A stretch of DNA of 43,708 nt. Origin: Candidatus Zipacnadia bacterium (GTDB lineage: Bacteria; Armatimonadota; Zipacnadia; Zipacnadales; UBA5352). The position numbers were made by a program, and so were the translations under genes. Below, in pieces: positions 1 through 9,900 of the stretch. Numbering within the stretch: the stretch's first letter is position 1; each line of letters opens with the position of its first letter. The stretch lies in NCBI GenBank assembly GCA_029821735.1, contig JALGSU010000039.1, forward strand, positions 1-43,708. Direction: 5' to 3'. Under the pieces are notes generated by a model, which had not been told where the DNA came from, did no database searches, and saw only the letters and a program-made list of their open reading frames with translations.

Positions 1-2
1 AG

Positions 3-116
3 GACCTCGATGAGGGGACGGCATGGCAGGTCACCGGCACCGAGTTGGCCGAGGGCCTTCCGGTGACCATAGACGAGCGGCCCGGGACGAAGCTGCTGGT
101 CTATCGGCGAGCGTAA
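3..116 (+). CDS. C-terminal end of an unidentified protein (partial)
   Basis: An open frame enters from the left edge and ends at TAA 114-116. The last 37 codons read as a normal protein tail, including EGLPVTIDERPGTKLLVY, a pattern of charged turns and beta strands seen at the ends of secreted glycosidases. The start lies outside the window, so no function can be assigned. It converges on the DUF4838 gene, with only 26 bp between the two stop codons. Those bases hold the core hairpin of the dispersed repeat. Confidence 0.55.
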   Translation, partial: DLDEGTAWQVTGTELAEGLPVTIDERPGTKLLVYRRA

Positions 117-120
117 CCCT

Positions 121-145
121 CGCCAACGGCAGGAAGTCTGCCTCA
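121..145 (+). repeat. Dispersed repeat, copy 1 (core only)
   Basis: Shares CCAACGGCAGGAAGTCTGCC with the other copies, then diverges. The dyad GGCAG/CTGCC occupies 128-142. The next three bases (143-145) are the stop codon of the minus-strand DUF4838 gene, so the repeat directly abuts that gene's end. It lies 11 bp after the stop of the plus-strand gene on the left, in a convergent gap where a hairpin could serve transcript ends on both strands. The second conserved block found in other copies is absent here. Confidence 0.75.
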
Positions 146-1295
146 CTTGGCCTGGAGTTTGCGGACGGCATCTTCGGCAGCTTCACGGTGATGGCTCTGG
201 GCATTCTCAGCCCCAAGCACCTCGCGGCAGGCGGACAGCGCCTCGTCAGTGCGGCCGGCGGCGGCCAGTGTCTCCCCGAGCGACAGGAGCATCGCGTGAC
301 GCCAGTATCCTTTCAGTTCCTCGATGTTCGCACGATGTATCGTCGCCAGTGCTTCATCGAGCCTGCCCTGTCGCGTCAAGATGCGCGCGGCGTTCTGTAC
401 GGACCGGAACTCGTTGGCCGCGCCAATCGTCTCTTTCGCTTCGTAATTCCGGCGATAGGCTTCGAGAGCCGCGTCGTCGTCCTGCAGGTTCATCTCGCGA
501 TTGCTGCCCATCGTGAACAGGATGTTGATTCGGGTACGCGGATCGGCGGTATACGACAGGGCCATCTGCAGGTCGGTCTCAGCCATCTGCCCCGCCTGCG
601 ACGACGCGTAAGCCTTGCCCCGGGCGAAGGCGCCAGCGCCCCAGAACGGCCATCGATGGAAGTCCTCCTGGCCGAATTGCTCGATGAGTTCGGCAGACTT
701 GCGTTGGGCAAGCAGATTCTCCATCGCCGCGGTCTTCGCCGCGACATCAAGTGGAATCCGATCCGTCAGCTCGTTCGCGAGGTCGTAGTCCCGCAGGGCC
801 CGCGCGCAACTGGCAGCCTGTTGGAGTGCGTCGGATTTCTGCAAGTCGGTCAGCTCTTCGCCCGCTGCGAGGCCGACATACGCTTCGAGAGCTTCCTGCC
901 ACTTCCCGGTAAGCATCAACCTGTCTGAAGCCCGGCGGGCCAGGGCGTAGTCGGTCACCGTTGGGTCCGCGGGGAATTCGTGCGAGAGCCCCGCGTAGAA
1001 GTGCGCGAACTTCATCGGCACGTGGAAGCCCGAGTCCCCGGTAGGCGCGAATGCTGAGTACTCCGAGCCGTTCTCGCGGATCCGCTGGCGACAGATGTTG
1101 ATGTGCCACGGCAGACTTTGCGTCGGCTTGCGGCCAATGACCTGATGCAGCGGATCGTTCTCATCCCGGGTCACCGGAATGCGGATCTCGACGGTCCAGT
1201 GATCGTCGGCCACTTGCGTCGCGACCTCGGCCTGCGAGGCCCAGCGGAACCAGTTGCTTCTGTCCGCCCCGCGATCGAGATCAATCAGCGCGCCC
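143..1295 (-). CDS. DUF4838-family protein, fragment 3: end of CBM9-like domain plus TPR-like repeats (frameshifted)
   Basis: Third piece of one broken gene. The frame is open from 1537, but protein-like sequence begins only near 1295 (ALIDLDRGADRSNWF). It continues with the second half of a CBM9-like carbohydrate-binding domain (SQAEVATQVADDHWTVEIRI), then about 290 residues of helical TPR-like sequence (GKWQEALEAYVGLAAGEEL, RQGRLDEALATIHRANIEEL). It ends in KLQAK at the edge of repeat copy 1. No start codon or ribosome site sits at the junction, so independent translation is unlikely. It belongs with the fragments at 1281-1784 and 1622-3289. Confidence 0.7.
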
Positions 1296-1784
1296 ATACC
1301 ACATGGCCTGATCCCCGTCTTTGGTGGCGGCGATGTTGAGCTGGTCGCCGGGGTGGTCCTGGCAGCGCAGCGCGAAGTAGAGATCGCTGCCGATCCACGC
1401 CGTCTTGATCGACGTGCCGTAAATCGGTTGACGGCCGGTCTGCAACTCCTGCATGCGGCCGGTCGAGGCCGTGGGACATGTCTGCCAGGGCTCGTCGTCG
1501 AGCTTGCCGTCGACGATGACTTCGCCACGGGCCCCACTCACGAGCCGCAACTGCGGAACCGGCCCGCGCTTCTGAGCCAGTTGCGTGCTCTTGCTGCGGA
1601 GGCCGTCGAGGTAGTTGTCGATCAGCTTGATCCGCTGCCCATAGACCGAGGCCTCATCCGCTGTTGCCCGGGCAGCAGCGAAGAGTTCCAGCGCGCGGCT
1701 GGCCCTCTCGCCATCGGTCTCCATCTCGCGCCAGTTCTCCTCACAGTAGGCGAAGAACGCGCGCATGCCGTCCGCGGCCGGTCC
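1281..1784 (-). CDS. DUF4838-family protein, fragment 2: end of DUF4838 region and first half of CBM9-like domain (frameshifted)
   Basis: Middle piece of the broken gene, in a frame different from both neighbours. Real protein sequence runs from GPAADGMRAFFAYCEENW near 1784 to GDQAMWYG near 1295. It contains the helical tail that follows DUF4838 catalytic-like regions and the start of a CBM9-like fold (VDGKLDDEPWQT, TSIKTAWIGSDLYFALRCQD). Upstream of 1784 the frame is noise, and it stops at 1281 shortly after the second junction. From knowledge of the family, about 20 residues with a pattern like EVLLET..HSYYQIAINPAG should lie between WYG and ALIDLDR. They are missing. Confidence 0.65.
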   Translation of the reverse strand, partial: GPAADGMRAFFAYCEENWREMETDGERASRALELFAAARATADEASVYGQRIKLIDNYLDGLRSKSTQLAQKRGPVPQLRLVSGARGEVIVDGKLDDEPWQTCPTASTGRMQELQTGRQPIYGTSIKTAWIGSDLYFALRCQDHPGDQLNIAATKDGDQAMWYGRAD

Positions 1785-3289
1785 TGGCAGTACTCGTCGA
1801 ACATCGCGGCTGCGTCCTGATCCGGCCCCCCCCAGTACATCCGCGCGGTGAAGTAGATCAGGAAGTGGTTGTAGCCGATGGCTTCGTCGCTGAAGTCCAT
1901 CGTTAGCCATACGTCTTCGCCGCGCGAAACGCCTTTCGTCTCATTGATGCTTTCGCCCATAGCCCTTGGGATGTAGGCGGGCAGGTAGAAACCGCGACCG
2001 GTGAACGGGTAGTTCTCGAAGATCTCCAGTGGGTTGTCCGTCTTCGCCGCCCATGCCTCTCGCAACGTGCGGAACTCATCTCGGTCTGCGCTGGTGGGTC
2101 GTCGTCCGCCGACGATGATGACCTGCACGTTAGGTTCGAGCTTGTCGATGTTGCTGGGCGGCGCGGTGTAGACGCCGTAGGCACAGTTGGAGATCATCTT
2201 GCCCGGGTGCGTCTTCGCGACTTCCTTAGCCACCCGGTTCACGAAGTCCCAGATGTAGTTGGAGAGCCTCCCACGTTCACCAAGCTCCGGGGAGTCCTTG
2301 CCCTCGCATAGTTCACACTGGCACATCGCGGTATAGCCGTCCGGCGGCATGATAGACACTACGTCCATGTCGTACTGGTCAAACTGCGCCTGTGCGAACC
2401 GAACCGTCTCCCGCAACAGCTCCTCGAGAGCGAACCAATCCGGGTGATGAGTCAACGTGTACTCGTTATGCGTCATGTGATGCAGCCCGTGCGCCGCCTG
2501 CCGCCCGAACGGCTGCCGCACGCCCAGGCGGAAGCCCCACATCATCGCGTCGTGGCCGTACACGGCGGCTCGGAAGTTGAGGATGCGCATTGGGAAATCG
2601 GGCCGCACTGTCCTGTCGATCCGCGGCAACGTAATCGTGTCCACCTCAGGGACGATCTCGCCCAACTCGCCGGGCATGTACCACCGCACCCCGAGCTCTC
2701 GAAGGAACCCACACACTGCATTGAAGGACCCACGCTCGTCATACGTCCAGACGTGCACGTTGCCGTTCTCGTCGACCTCTTGCTCGTCGGGCGTGCCGAA
2801 GACGGAGTTGGGGCCGGAGTAATGCTTGTGGAGTTGCAGGTGCGTGTATCCCCAGTGTTCGCCCGTGATCTCATCCCACGCGCGCTGCATCTTGCCGCTC
2901 CGGATGTCCTCATAGCCCCGCGGCCACGGTTCGGTGGGTGTGAAGTCCGTGTCGTCCCCTATGAACACCAGCCAGTCGTCGCCGGACACGATGCGGTAGG
3001 CGCCGAAACGCAATCCCTCGGCCGTAATGCCGAGTTCCTCAGTGTGCGAGCTCTGACCGACGTAGACCTTCACCGGAACGCCCCCGCCGGACTGTGTCCG
3101 GATCGGCAGCCTGGCGCCGGTGATCTTCTCGACGTATGTCTGCAACTCTTGCGCTGCCAGCCGTGTCGTGCGCGGCGGGTCCTGCGCGATGATGATCTCT
3201 GCCAGAGGTACGCGGTCTCTGACCAGGCATGTCTGGGCAAAGGCCGTGGTGCACGACATAACGATCAGGAAGACTGCGCAACGGGTCAT
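1622..3289 (-). CDS. DUF4838-family secreted protein, fragment 1 (N-terminal part, frameshifted)
   Basis: Starts at ATG 3289, preceded by GAGGAG at good spacing, with a signal peptide (MTRCAVFLIVMSCTTAFAQ). An alpha-glucuronidase N-terminal-like region follows (TTRLAAQELQTYVEKITGA), then the DUF4838 domain with motifs such as MPPDGYTAMCQCELC, HPGKMISNCAYG and NVQVIIVGGRRP. This family is thought to act on uronic-acid or other plant and algal glycans, but its reaction is not established. The good sequence ends at DEYCQD near 1782. After that the frame reads arginine- and proline-rich noise to a stop at 1622. Intact relatives run straight into the sequence found in fragment 2 (YC..FYGPAA..M). 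The full gene would span 143-3289 and encode roughly 1050 residues. Confidence 0.75.
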   Translation of the reverse strand: MTRCAVFLIVMSCTTAFAQTCLVRDRVPLAEIIIAQDPPRTTRLAAQELQTYVEKITGARLPIRTQSGGGVPVKVYVGQSSHTEELGITAEGLRFGAYRIVSGDDWLVFIGDDTDFTPTEPWPRGYEDIRSGKMQRAWDEITGEHWGYTHLQLHKHYSGPNSVFGTPDEQEVDENGNVHVWTYDERGSFNAVCGFLRELGVRWYMPGELGEIVPEVDTITLPRIDRTVRPDFPMRILNFRAAVYGHDAMMWGFRLGVRQPFGRQAAHGLHHMTHNEYTLTHHPDWFALEELLRETVRFAQAQFDQYDMDVVSIMPPDGYTAMCQCELCEGKDSPELGERGRLSNYIWDFVNRVAKEVAKTHPGKMISNCAYGVYTAPPSNIDKLEPNVQVIIVGGRRPTSADRDEFRTLREAWAAKTDNPLEIFENYPFTGRGFYLPAYIPRAMGESINETKGVSRGEDVWLTMDFSDEAIGYNHFLIYFTARMYWGGPDQDAAAMFDEYCQDRPRTACARSSPTVRRTGARWRPMARGPAARWNSSLLPGQQRMRPRSMGSGSS

Positions 3290-3486
3290 GGGACTCCTCG
3301 CCACGGGGAACAGAGCTGGTGATGTGCTATTGACTGTCGCATAGGCGTGTGCGTTGGAGCTCGGCAGCATGCGCCTGCCCCCTATGAGGCCCAACTGATC
3401 GAGTATCGAGGCTTGTTGAGATTGGTCTTCGTCTGTTCTTCAAGCCACACCTGCCGAGGCTCAGGGAACGCCACCGTCAGCCTGGC

Positions 3487-6400
3487 TCACTGGGCCGGCT
3501 CCGTCTGAGGACGCCAGTCAGGGAGCTCGACAGGCGTCGTATCCACCGGCCACGAGGCTCGGTAGCTATCCTCATAGAGGCCGATCTCGTCCATCGGGAT
3601 CGGGCGGAAGCCCACGGTGGTGAACAGTTCCGCGTCCGGCCGCAGGCGGTAATCCCCTGCGGCGGCATCCACAAACCCCGGGTCGGCGTCCTCAAACACG
3701 CCGTCCGCAATAGTGTCCAGGTTCGCGCGGTTCCCGCTCACGGGAGGTCCACAGCGGTAGAATACATTGCGCCACAGGTGGTTGATGCCCGGCGCGTCCA
3801 TCATGGTCGCGATCTTCGGATACCGGTCGAGGTACAGGTCGGTGGTGTAGAAGTTCTTGGGCTGGCGCTCTTCGGCAATCCAGCGCCAGACGCTGTTGTT
3901 CGGATTCCAGCCGCCGCTCACCCCCCTGACGCAGTCAACGAAGAGGTTGTTGTCCATGATGTTGTCCCGGCCACTGTTCATCTGCACGCCGCCGAAGTGC
4001 CCGTTGGCGCTGCGGATGAACACGTTACCGTAGATCAGCATCCCGCTGATGGCGTCGTCCAGGCGGATTGACGCCTGCCCGTGGGCCATCGCCCCCGCGC
4101 CGGACAGGCCGCAGTTGGTGAAGCGATTGTAGCGGAACACCACGCCCCGGTAGGTCGGGTTGGCATACAACTCCATGGCCCCCTGGTCATCGGACTCGAG
4201 CACGGCGCTGTGCACCTCGTTGAACTCGATGATATGGTCATTGCCCTCGATGCGCATGACGCTGCTCGGGCAGTTGTACATGAGGTTATGGGCGACCCGG
4301 TTCCCCACGCCCTCGAGGTGGACCGCCGGGGTGTAAGTGCGGTCAATGCGTCCGAAGTTGTGGATGCGGCAGTTTTCCACGAAGTGCCCTCCCGGCGTGA
4401 GGGTGGCGCGGTCCCCGCCGAGAACCTCGCTGGCCCGTCGACCGATGGTGTGAATGTCGCAGCCAAGCAGCCCGTTTTCATGCCCATCGCGAATGGTGAT
4501 GCCGTTGCCGGCCATGCGACCGATGGTGCAACCGAGGATCAGACAGCGGCTACAGTCGGTGAGGATGAGCCCATGGAGCCGCCCCAGGTCGAAGGTCATC
4601 CCCTCGAACCAGACGTCGCTGACCCCTTCCATCGTGACCATCGGGGTGGTCAACATGCCGATCTCCACCGTGGCGTCGGCAAGGTCGGCGGGCGGGTAGA
4701 TGTAGAGGATGCCGGTCCCGCGATCCAGATACCACTCGCCGGGTTGGTCCATCTCCTCGAGCAGGTTGAAGGCGTAGTAGCGGATGCCCTGGCGGGTATC
4801 CATGCCCGACCCTGAATAGGCGTAAGGCTCGTCGAAGGTCAGCGTGCGCGCGTCGGTGTCAATGCGCGAGACTCTGATGGTAGCGTCCGCCCACAGGTAG
4901 CGGAAGTAGCCGAACAACCACGGGTCCCTGGCGTGCGTCCATCGCTCGTGGCGGTCGTCGATGTACTCGAATATCGAGGGCGTTGCCGTCGTCTTCGAGC
5001 CCGGTTCAACCAGGTTGGCGATGCCCACGAAACTGTCGTTGGGCCACCTCGCCAAAGTCATGGGCTCTCCGTTTACGAACAACTCCAGTGTGGGCGGCGA
5101 GGGTGGGTGACCGAAGCCTCGCGCCCTGAGTTCACCGTAGTCGTCGATGCCCTGAGCGTGGAGATCGGCCTGGAGAACCTCGCCTCGTGCTTCCTCCGGC
5201 AGGCACTCGAGGATCGCGGGGTCGGTCACGGGCTCGAAGCGCGTGATGCGCCTGCCGCCGTAGAGGACGGCCTGGCCCGGCTCGGTGGCCCGATACAACA
5301 CCGGGCCACCGGGCGACCCGGAGTCCTCACTGGTGAGGCTGACGGGTTCGGTGAGAACGTACTCCCCGGGCAGGATGTTGACCGCGATGGCCCCCGCCGC
5401 GCCGGCCTGCCGATGCGCCCGCACGAGGTCCCGGGCGCGAGTCAAGCTAGCCACTGGGTTCGCCTCGGTGCCGTCATTGGCGTCATCGCCCACCGGTGAG
5501 ACGGAAACATTGGCGGCGAACTCGGTGATCTGCGGGATCGACGTGCGTGAGGCGGCGGGGTCCCGTGCAGGCATTCCCCGCGCCTTGCGGTCAAGCTCCG
5601 CCACGCGCTCCCGGGCTTCGGCGCGGTGGACCTCCTCGTACTCGTCAGTTGCGGCGATCCGTGCGTATTCTTCTGTGGCGAGGTCCGGCCTGCCCTCGAC
5701 TACATGGCTCTGGGCGATGCGCAGGTGTGCGTAGCTGCGCAGGCCCGAGGACGCGTCAGGCGATGCCGCGACCTCGGCGCAGATATCCCGGACGGCGGCG
5801 AAGTCACCGTCGGTCCATGCTACGTGAGTTCGGTCGAAATTCTCCAAGAGCAGCTCCCTTCTCTCGGCGGCCATTGCCTCAGGCGACGCCACGGCGCCGA
5901 ACGTATCGCTCAGACGGGTGAATTCCGCTCTCACCTCGTCCCTCGTCAGGGCGCGGCGGTAGATGCGCACCTCGTCCATAAGCCCCCAATAATTCTGCCA
6001 GCCATTGCCCAGAGTCAACAGCCCGCCGAGGCTGAAGTCGCCGGCGAAGTCCGGTCTGATCGCTGCTGAGCCCTGGCTGTATCCGTTCACGTAGACGGTC
6101 ACCCGAGCGCTGTCGCGGTCACACGCAAGCACTACGTGCGCCCATTCGCCGAGGGATAGCCCAGACGCAGCCGAGCCGCCCGTGGACACGATGGCGCCGG
6201 CCTGATCCCGGTAGCAGAAGTAGTAGCCGAGCCGTCCGGTGCTGAAGAGGTCTATGACGAGGTAGGCGTCCGGGTAGACGCCAAAGGCGAAGACCCGGCG
6301 CTGGTTTTGAGAGGATTCGATACTGAACTGCTCCGGCTTGAGCCACGCGCTGAAGCTCCATGAACCGGTCCCGAAGCGCTGCTGGGGTGGTATCTGCAAC

Positions 6401-6624
6401 CTGACGGTGCCGGTCGCCGTACCATCGAAGGCAAGCGCCGCGCCTGAGGGGGAGTCCACCCGGGCGGCACTAACCTGGCCGTGCAGGTCGTTGCCCGAGG
6501 CATCAGTGGCCATCTGCCCAGCGTCTTCGTCGAATGTGTAGTGCAGAAGCAGAGCATCCTCCGCCGCGCCTGTCACGCAGGCCCCGATCAACACTATCGA
6601 GAGCATCAACATTCGCAGAGACAT
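3487..6624 (-). CDS. Secreted LamG + right-handed parallel beta-helix protein
   Basis: About 1045 residues from ATG 6624, with GGGAG upstream. The frame opens at a GTG at 6657, but the signal peptide (MSLRMLMLSIVLIGACVTG) favours 6624. Domains: LamG/ConA-like jelly roll at about 30-235 (LHYTFDEDAG, FSAWLKPEQF, MDEVRIYRRAL); a short helical TPR-like linker at 250-345; then a pectate-lyase-type beta-helix (ANPVASLTRARDLVRAH, NILPGEYVLTEPVSLTSEDS) with repeated coil segments (NRVAHNLMYNCPSSVMRIEG, NIMDNNLFVDCVRG) and a C-terminal DAAAGDYRLRPD motif usual in such proteins. Probably an extracellular polysaccharide lyase or glycosidase, but the substrate and catalytic residues are not evident. Transcribed divergently from the gene at 6967. 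Confidence 0.88.
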   Translation of the reverse strand: MSLRMLMLSIVLIGACVTGAAEDALLLHYTFDEDAGQMATDASGNDLHGQVSAARVDSPSGAALAFDGTATGTVRLQIPPQQRFGTGSWSFSAWLKPEQFSIESSQNQRRVFAFGVYPDAYLVIDLFSTGRLGYYFCYRDQAGAIVSTGGSAASGLSLGEWAHVVLACDRDSARVTVYVNGYSQGSAAIRPDFAGDFSLGGLLTLGNGWQNYWGLMDEVRIYRRALTRDEVRAEFTRLSDTFGAVASPEAMAAERRELLLENFDRTHVAWTDGDFAAVRDICAEVAASPDASSGLRSYAHLRIAQSHVVEGRPDLATEEYARIAATDEYEEVHRAEARERVAELDRKARGMPARDPAASRTSIPQITEFAANVSVSPVGDDANDGTEANPVASLTRARDLVRAHRQAGAAGAIAVNILPGEYVLTEPVSLTSEDSGSPGGPVLYRATEPGQAVLYGGRRITRFEPVTDPAILECLPEEARGEVLQADLHAQGIDDYGELRARGFGHPPSPPTLELFVNGEPMTLARWPNDSFVGIANLVEPGSKTTATPSIFEYIDDRHERWTHARDPWLFGYFRYLWADATIRVSRIDTDARTLTFDEPYAYSGSGMDTRQGIRYYAFNLLEEMDQPGEWYLDRGTGILYIYPPADLADATVEIGMLTTPMVTMEGVSDVWFEGMTFDLGRLHGLILTDCSRCLILGCTIGRMAGNGITIRDGHENGLLGCDIHTIGRRASEVLGGDRATLTPGGHFVENCRIHNFGRIDRTYTPAVHLEGVGNRVAHNLMYNCPSSVMRIEGNDHIIEFNEVHSAVLESDDQGAMELYANPTYRGVVFRYNRFTNCGLSGAGAMAHGQASIRLDDAISGMLIYGNVFIRSANGHFGGVQMNSGRDNIMDNNLFVDCVRGVSGGWNPNNSVWRWIAEERQPKNFYTTDLYLDRYPKIATMMDAPGINHLWRNVFYRCGPPVSGNRANLDTIADGVFEDADPGFVDAAAGDYRLRPDAELFTTVGFRPIPMDEIGLYEDSYRASWPVDTTPVELPDWRPQTEPAQ

Positions 6625-6753
6625 GCCGGCTGATCTCCCTTCGAGTTCGGTCCGCACCCGAGTTGACTGCCCGCCGAGAGTGGGTCCACGTGTATGTTAG
6701 TATCATGGAGGCCCAAACGCAACAGGGAGCCAGCGCCGCGAGGAGCAAGCAGC

Positions 6754-6921
6754 GTGAACCCGCGTAGACGGCTCAAGGAACTCACGCCGGAGGAGTTCGT
6801 CTGGCAGGCACTCGACGCTCGCCCCTATGGGGTGAGCATGCCACCGACGGCGGGGCAGCAACGCCCCAACGTCAACGGCAGGAAGTCTGCCTTACAGGCT
6901 GAACTCTCTCACTACAGGTAA
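6754..6921 (+). CDS. Possible 55-codon leader ORF overlapping repeat copy 2 (doubtful)
   Basis: GTG at 6754 is preceded by GAGGAG at 8-nt spacing. The frame runs through the repeat and stops at TAA 6919-6921, 45 nt before the next gene. The N-terminal part (LKELTPEEFVWQALDA) looks like an amphipathic helix; the C-terminal part (NGRKSALQAELSHYR) is repeat-derived. Copies 3 and 4 can be read in the same frame across GVST...GRKS, but indels and a stop in copy 4 break the frame. That argues for a DNA or RNA repeat rather than a conserved peptide. A leader peptide is possible but unproven. Confidence 0.2.
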   Translation: MNPRRRLKELTPEEFVWQALDARPYGVSMPPTAGQQRPNVNGRKSALQAELSHYR

Positions 6922-6940
6922 CACCAAGACGGGGGAAGAC
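6790..6940 (+). repeat. Dispersed repeat, copy 2 (long form)
   Basis: Long copy, about 150 bp. The upstream part (GGCAGGCACTCGACGCTC, TATGGGGTGAGCA) matches copies 3 and 4. The core dyad GGCAG/CTGCC is at 6877-6891. The downstream block ACAGGCTGAACTCTCTCACT leads to CCAAGACGGGGG. It points towards the gene starting at 6967 and ends about 27 nt before its ATG, so it would be part of that gene's leader if transcription starts upstream of it. Confidence 0.85.
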
Positions 6941-6966
6941 CACTCAGACGGAGGTGGCCGTCACCC

Positions 6967-9900
6967 ATGCGCAGCGTGTTGCACGTGCTCTTGTTTGCGG
7001 CTCTCGCCACGTCCGTGTTGGTCTTCGCCGATGGCGGTGCCGATGAGGGCTGGACGCTCCAGTTCTCGGACGATTTCGAGCGCCCCAATGCGGGTGCCCA
7101 CTGGCAGGTCGTCGCGGGCGATTGGCGGATCAGGGACGGTATGCTCCGCGGCGGCCCGGCGGCCTCCATCGTGTGCACGTGGCAGTTCTCAGGCTCCGTG
7201 CGACTGGAGTACGAGGCCGTCGCAACGGGGGACGATATCTGCGACCTGAGCGCAATTGTCGACACTGTGCCGGGCGGCGGTGTGGAGGACAGCCTGTTCT
7301 TCGGTTTCGGCTCAGAGCACAACACCGTGTCGAAGCTGCTCGTTCGGGGCCGCGAGGTGCAGCGAAGCGATGCGCGCATCGTCCTCGGCAAGCGCCACCA
7401 GATCGTGTGCCTGCTTGAGGGCGACACACTCACACACATCATCGATGGCGAGGTCGTTGCCACCTGTAAACAAGATGGTCTGACCTCGGCGCCGAACCAC
7501 GGCACGATCGGGCTTTACACCTACGCTGGCGGTGCGTTCGACAACGTGCGCGTCTTCACGCGTGACGGTTCGGCATCGAAGCCCGCGTCGCGGGCCATCG
7601 CTTCAATTTCGTGCGAGGTGTCGTTGATAGAGGCGGACATTGAGCCGGTCAGCATGCCCGGCCCCGGCCGGCTCGCCGGGCAGGGAACGCACGTCGCTCT
7701 TGACTGGAACAACCGAAGCCTCTTCATCGACCTGGGAGGCAGGTGCGCTGTCCGGCGCGTGGTGCTCGTGTGCGACCCCGCAGTCAGCCCCGCACGACGG
7801 GACGAGACAAGCAACCGGAGCCTGAGCCTGACCACGCTCGAGCTGTACTCGAGCAACGACAACGTGACTTTCATTCGGCAGGCTTTTGAGCTCGCCAGAC
7901 CGGACGAATGTACGGTCGTGCTCGATGGCTTTGATGTTGATGCACGCTACCTGAAGGTGCGCCATGTCACCGCTCCGGGCACGGACTACGCCTTCATCAA
8001 CGCGCTCGATCGCATGGTTCGGGTGTCCGGCACGATGATCACCCCGACGCGCCTCGGCTTCGAGATCGAGGATCCGCTCTTTCAGGAGCTATTCAGCGAT
8101 ACCCCCGCGCCCACGCAGTTCCTCAGCTACTCGAGCAAGTATGAGGGCCGCACCGTGGACGAGCGAGGCGAGGGGGTCCGCCGGCTCTTCCGGGCGACGG
8201 CAAAGCGTTTCGGTCTGCGCTACGTCTGGGATGAGCAGCTCGACTTCGCCGCGGAACATGGCTTCATTCCTCTAGGACCGATGGATGAGCCGGCATACGA
8301 GCAGCGCGGGATCGCCTCGTGGGCGCATCCCACCGTGCGCCCACGAGGCGTGCCGCCGGTCTCGCTGCCGGGCGAATCACTGCCGATGGTCGTGGATGGG
8401 CGCGGCTGGCTGCTCGATCCGCGGTTCCTCGACCAACTCGCCAGCGACGTCGAGGAGCGTGCCCGAGAGGGACGCTACTGGGGGATCGCGCAGCTCGACG
8501 AGATCTGGACCTACTACGCCATCAAGCCCGTCCCTCGGGATGCCTGGTACAAGCAGGTAGAGGACGCGGACCGGGAGATCCGTGAGCAGTACGGCTTCGG
8601 CAGGTTCGGCATGCCCGAGACGCACGAGGGAGGCGATCCTTTCGAGCGGATTGCCCACCGCCGATGGGCCTCGGGCAGGCTGGTCGCGACCTTCGCGCGG
8701 GCGCACGAACGAGCGAAGGCCATCAACCCGGAGATGCGGCTGATCGGCCCGACGCACGGCAGTTCGGGCACGTCGGCGGACATGGAGGCGTGGGCGCCAT
8801 ACTTCGACATCCTCGGCGGCCAGTGCGCCGGCGGCCACACGCAGTGCCTCATTGACTGGGTCCGTCCGGGCGCTCTGACCAAGCTCTACGTCGATCTCAC
8901 CGAAAAGCCCGTGTGGATGATGGTGCATCTCGCGAAAGACCACGCGCGTCAGCGCGACCCCGAATACATTCGCGAGATGTACAGCCAGGTGTTCCGCAAC
9001 GGCGGCCAGAACGTCTGGCTGATGAGCAGTGAGTTTTTCGAGGAAGAGCTCGAGGACGCAGAGTTCGCCGAGCCCGACAAGTGGCGCGCCATGGTGGAGC
9101 TGTCGGAGATGATCAGCACCATGCGCCTGCCTCGCCTCCCGGAGCAGGCCGACTGCGCCATCCTCTTCTCGTCGGACAGCAGCAACGCCACGACGTGGGG
9201 AGGCATCAGGCATGACAGCGACAGGACCCTCAGCGCCTATACGGTCCTGGGCCCGTGCCTGCGAAGCTGGCCGCAGTTCGTCACCGACCGCCAGATCGAG
9301 CGCGGCGATCGGGACCTGAGCCACTACCGCGTGCTCTACCTCCCCTACGCCCCATATGGACGCGCATCGGTCCTTGAGCGAATCAAGTCATACGTGCGCT
9401 CCGGCGGGATAGTCGTGTGCACGGACACCGAAGCCTTCAAGTGGGACATCAGCGGCGAACCGCTCGACGAGCAGTGGACAGAACTCACAGGCGTGCGCAG
9501 GACAGGACCACGCCGGCAGAGCACGCCCATGAGGACCGCCGGGCTCGGCCCGCTGCCTCTCGACGGACCCATCAGCCTGACTGCCCTCGTTGCAGGGAGC
9601 ACCATCGAGCCGGTGGATGATGAGGTCGTGAAGATCGCGGTCTTTGAGGACGGGGCGCCGGCCGTGACGCTGCATCGCTACGGCGAGGGCTCGGTAATCT
9701 TCTTCGCGGCCGACCCGTTCTGCTCCGTCGGCCAGGGGCAGGCCAAGCGGTCCACCGTGGAGCAAGATGCACCTGTCGTAGCGCTGATCGCGGCGATCCA
9801 GGAGTATGCTGGCGCACAGCTGGGGCACGACATCTGGCGCTTCAGACTGCCCCCGTTCCGGACTGACATCCGTCGCCGGGAGACGGGTCTGTGCCTCACC

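Larger units (their letters stand above)
6625..6966. other. Divergent intergenic region, 342 bp
   Basis: Lies between the start of the LamG/beta-helix gene (-) and the beta-galactosidase-like gene (+), so it should carry promoters for both. It contains repeat copy 2 and a weak 55-codon reading frame that runs through it. I see no convincing -35/-10 pair. Immediately before the 6967 start is GGAGGTGGCCGTCACCC, an acceptable Shine-Dalgarno region. Confidence 0.6.

Noticed and set aside
3487..3710. Secondary minus-strand ORF at the end of the LamG/beta-helix gene
   Set aside because: Alternative-frame shadow; the main frame has normal protein composition to its stop.
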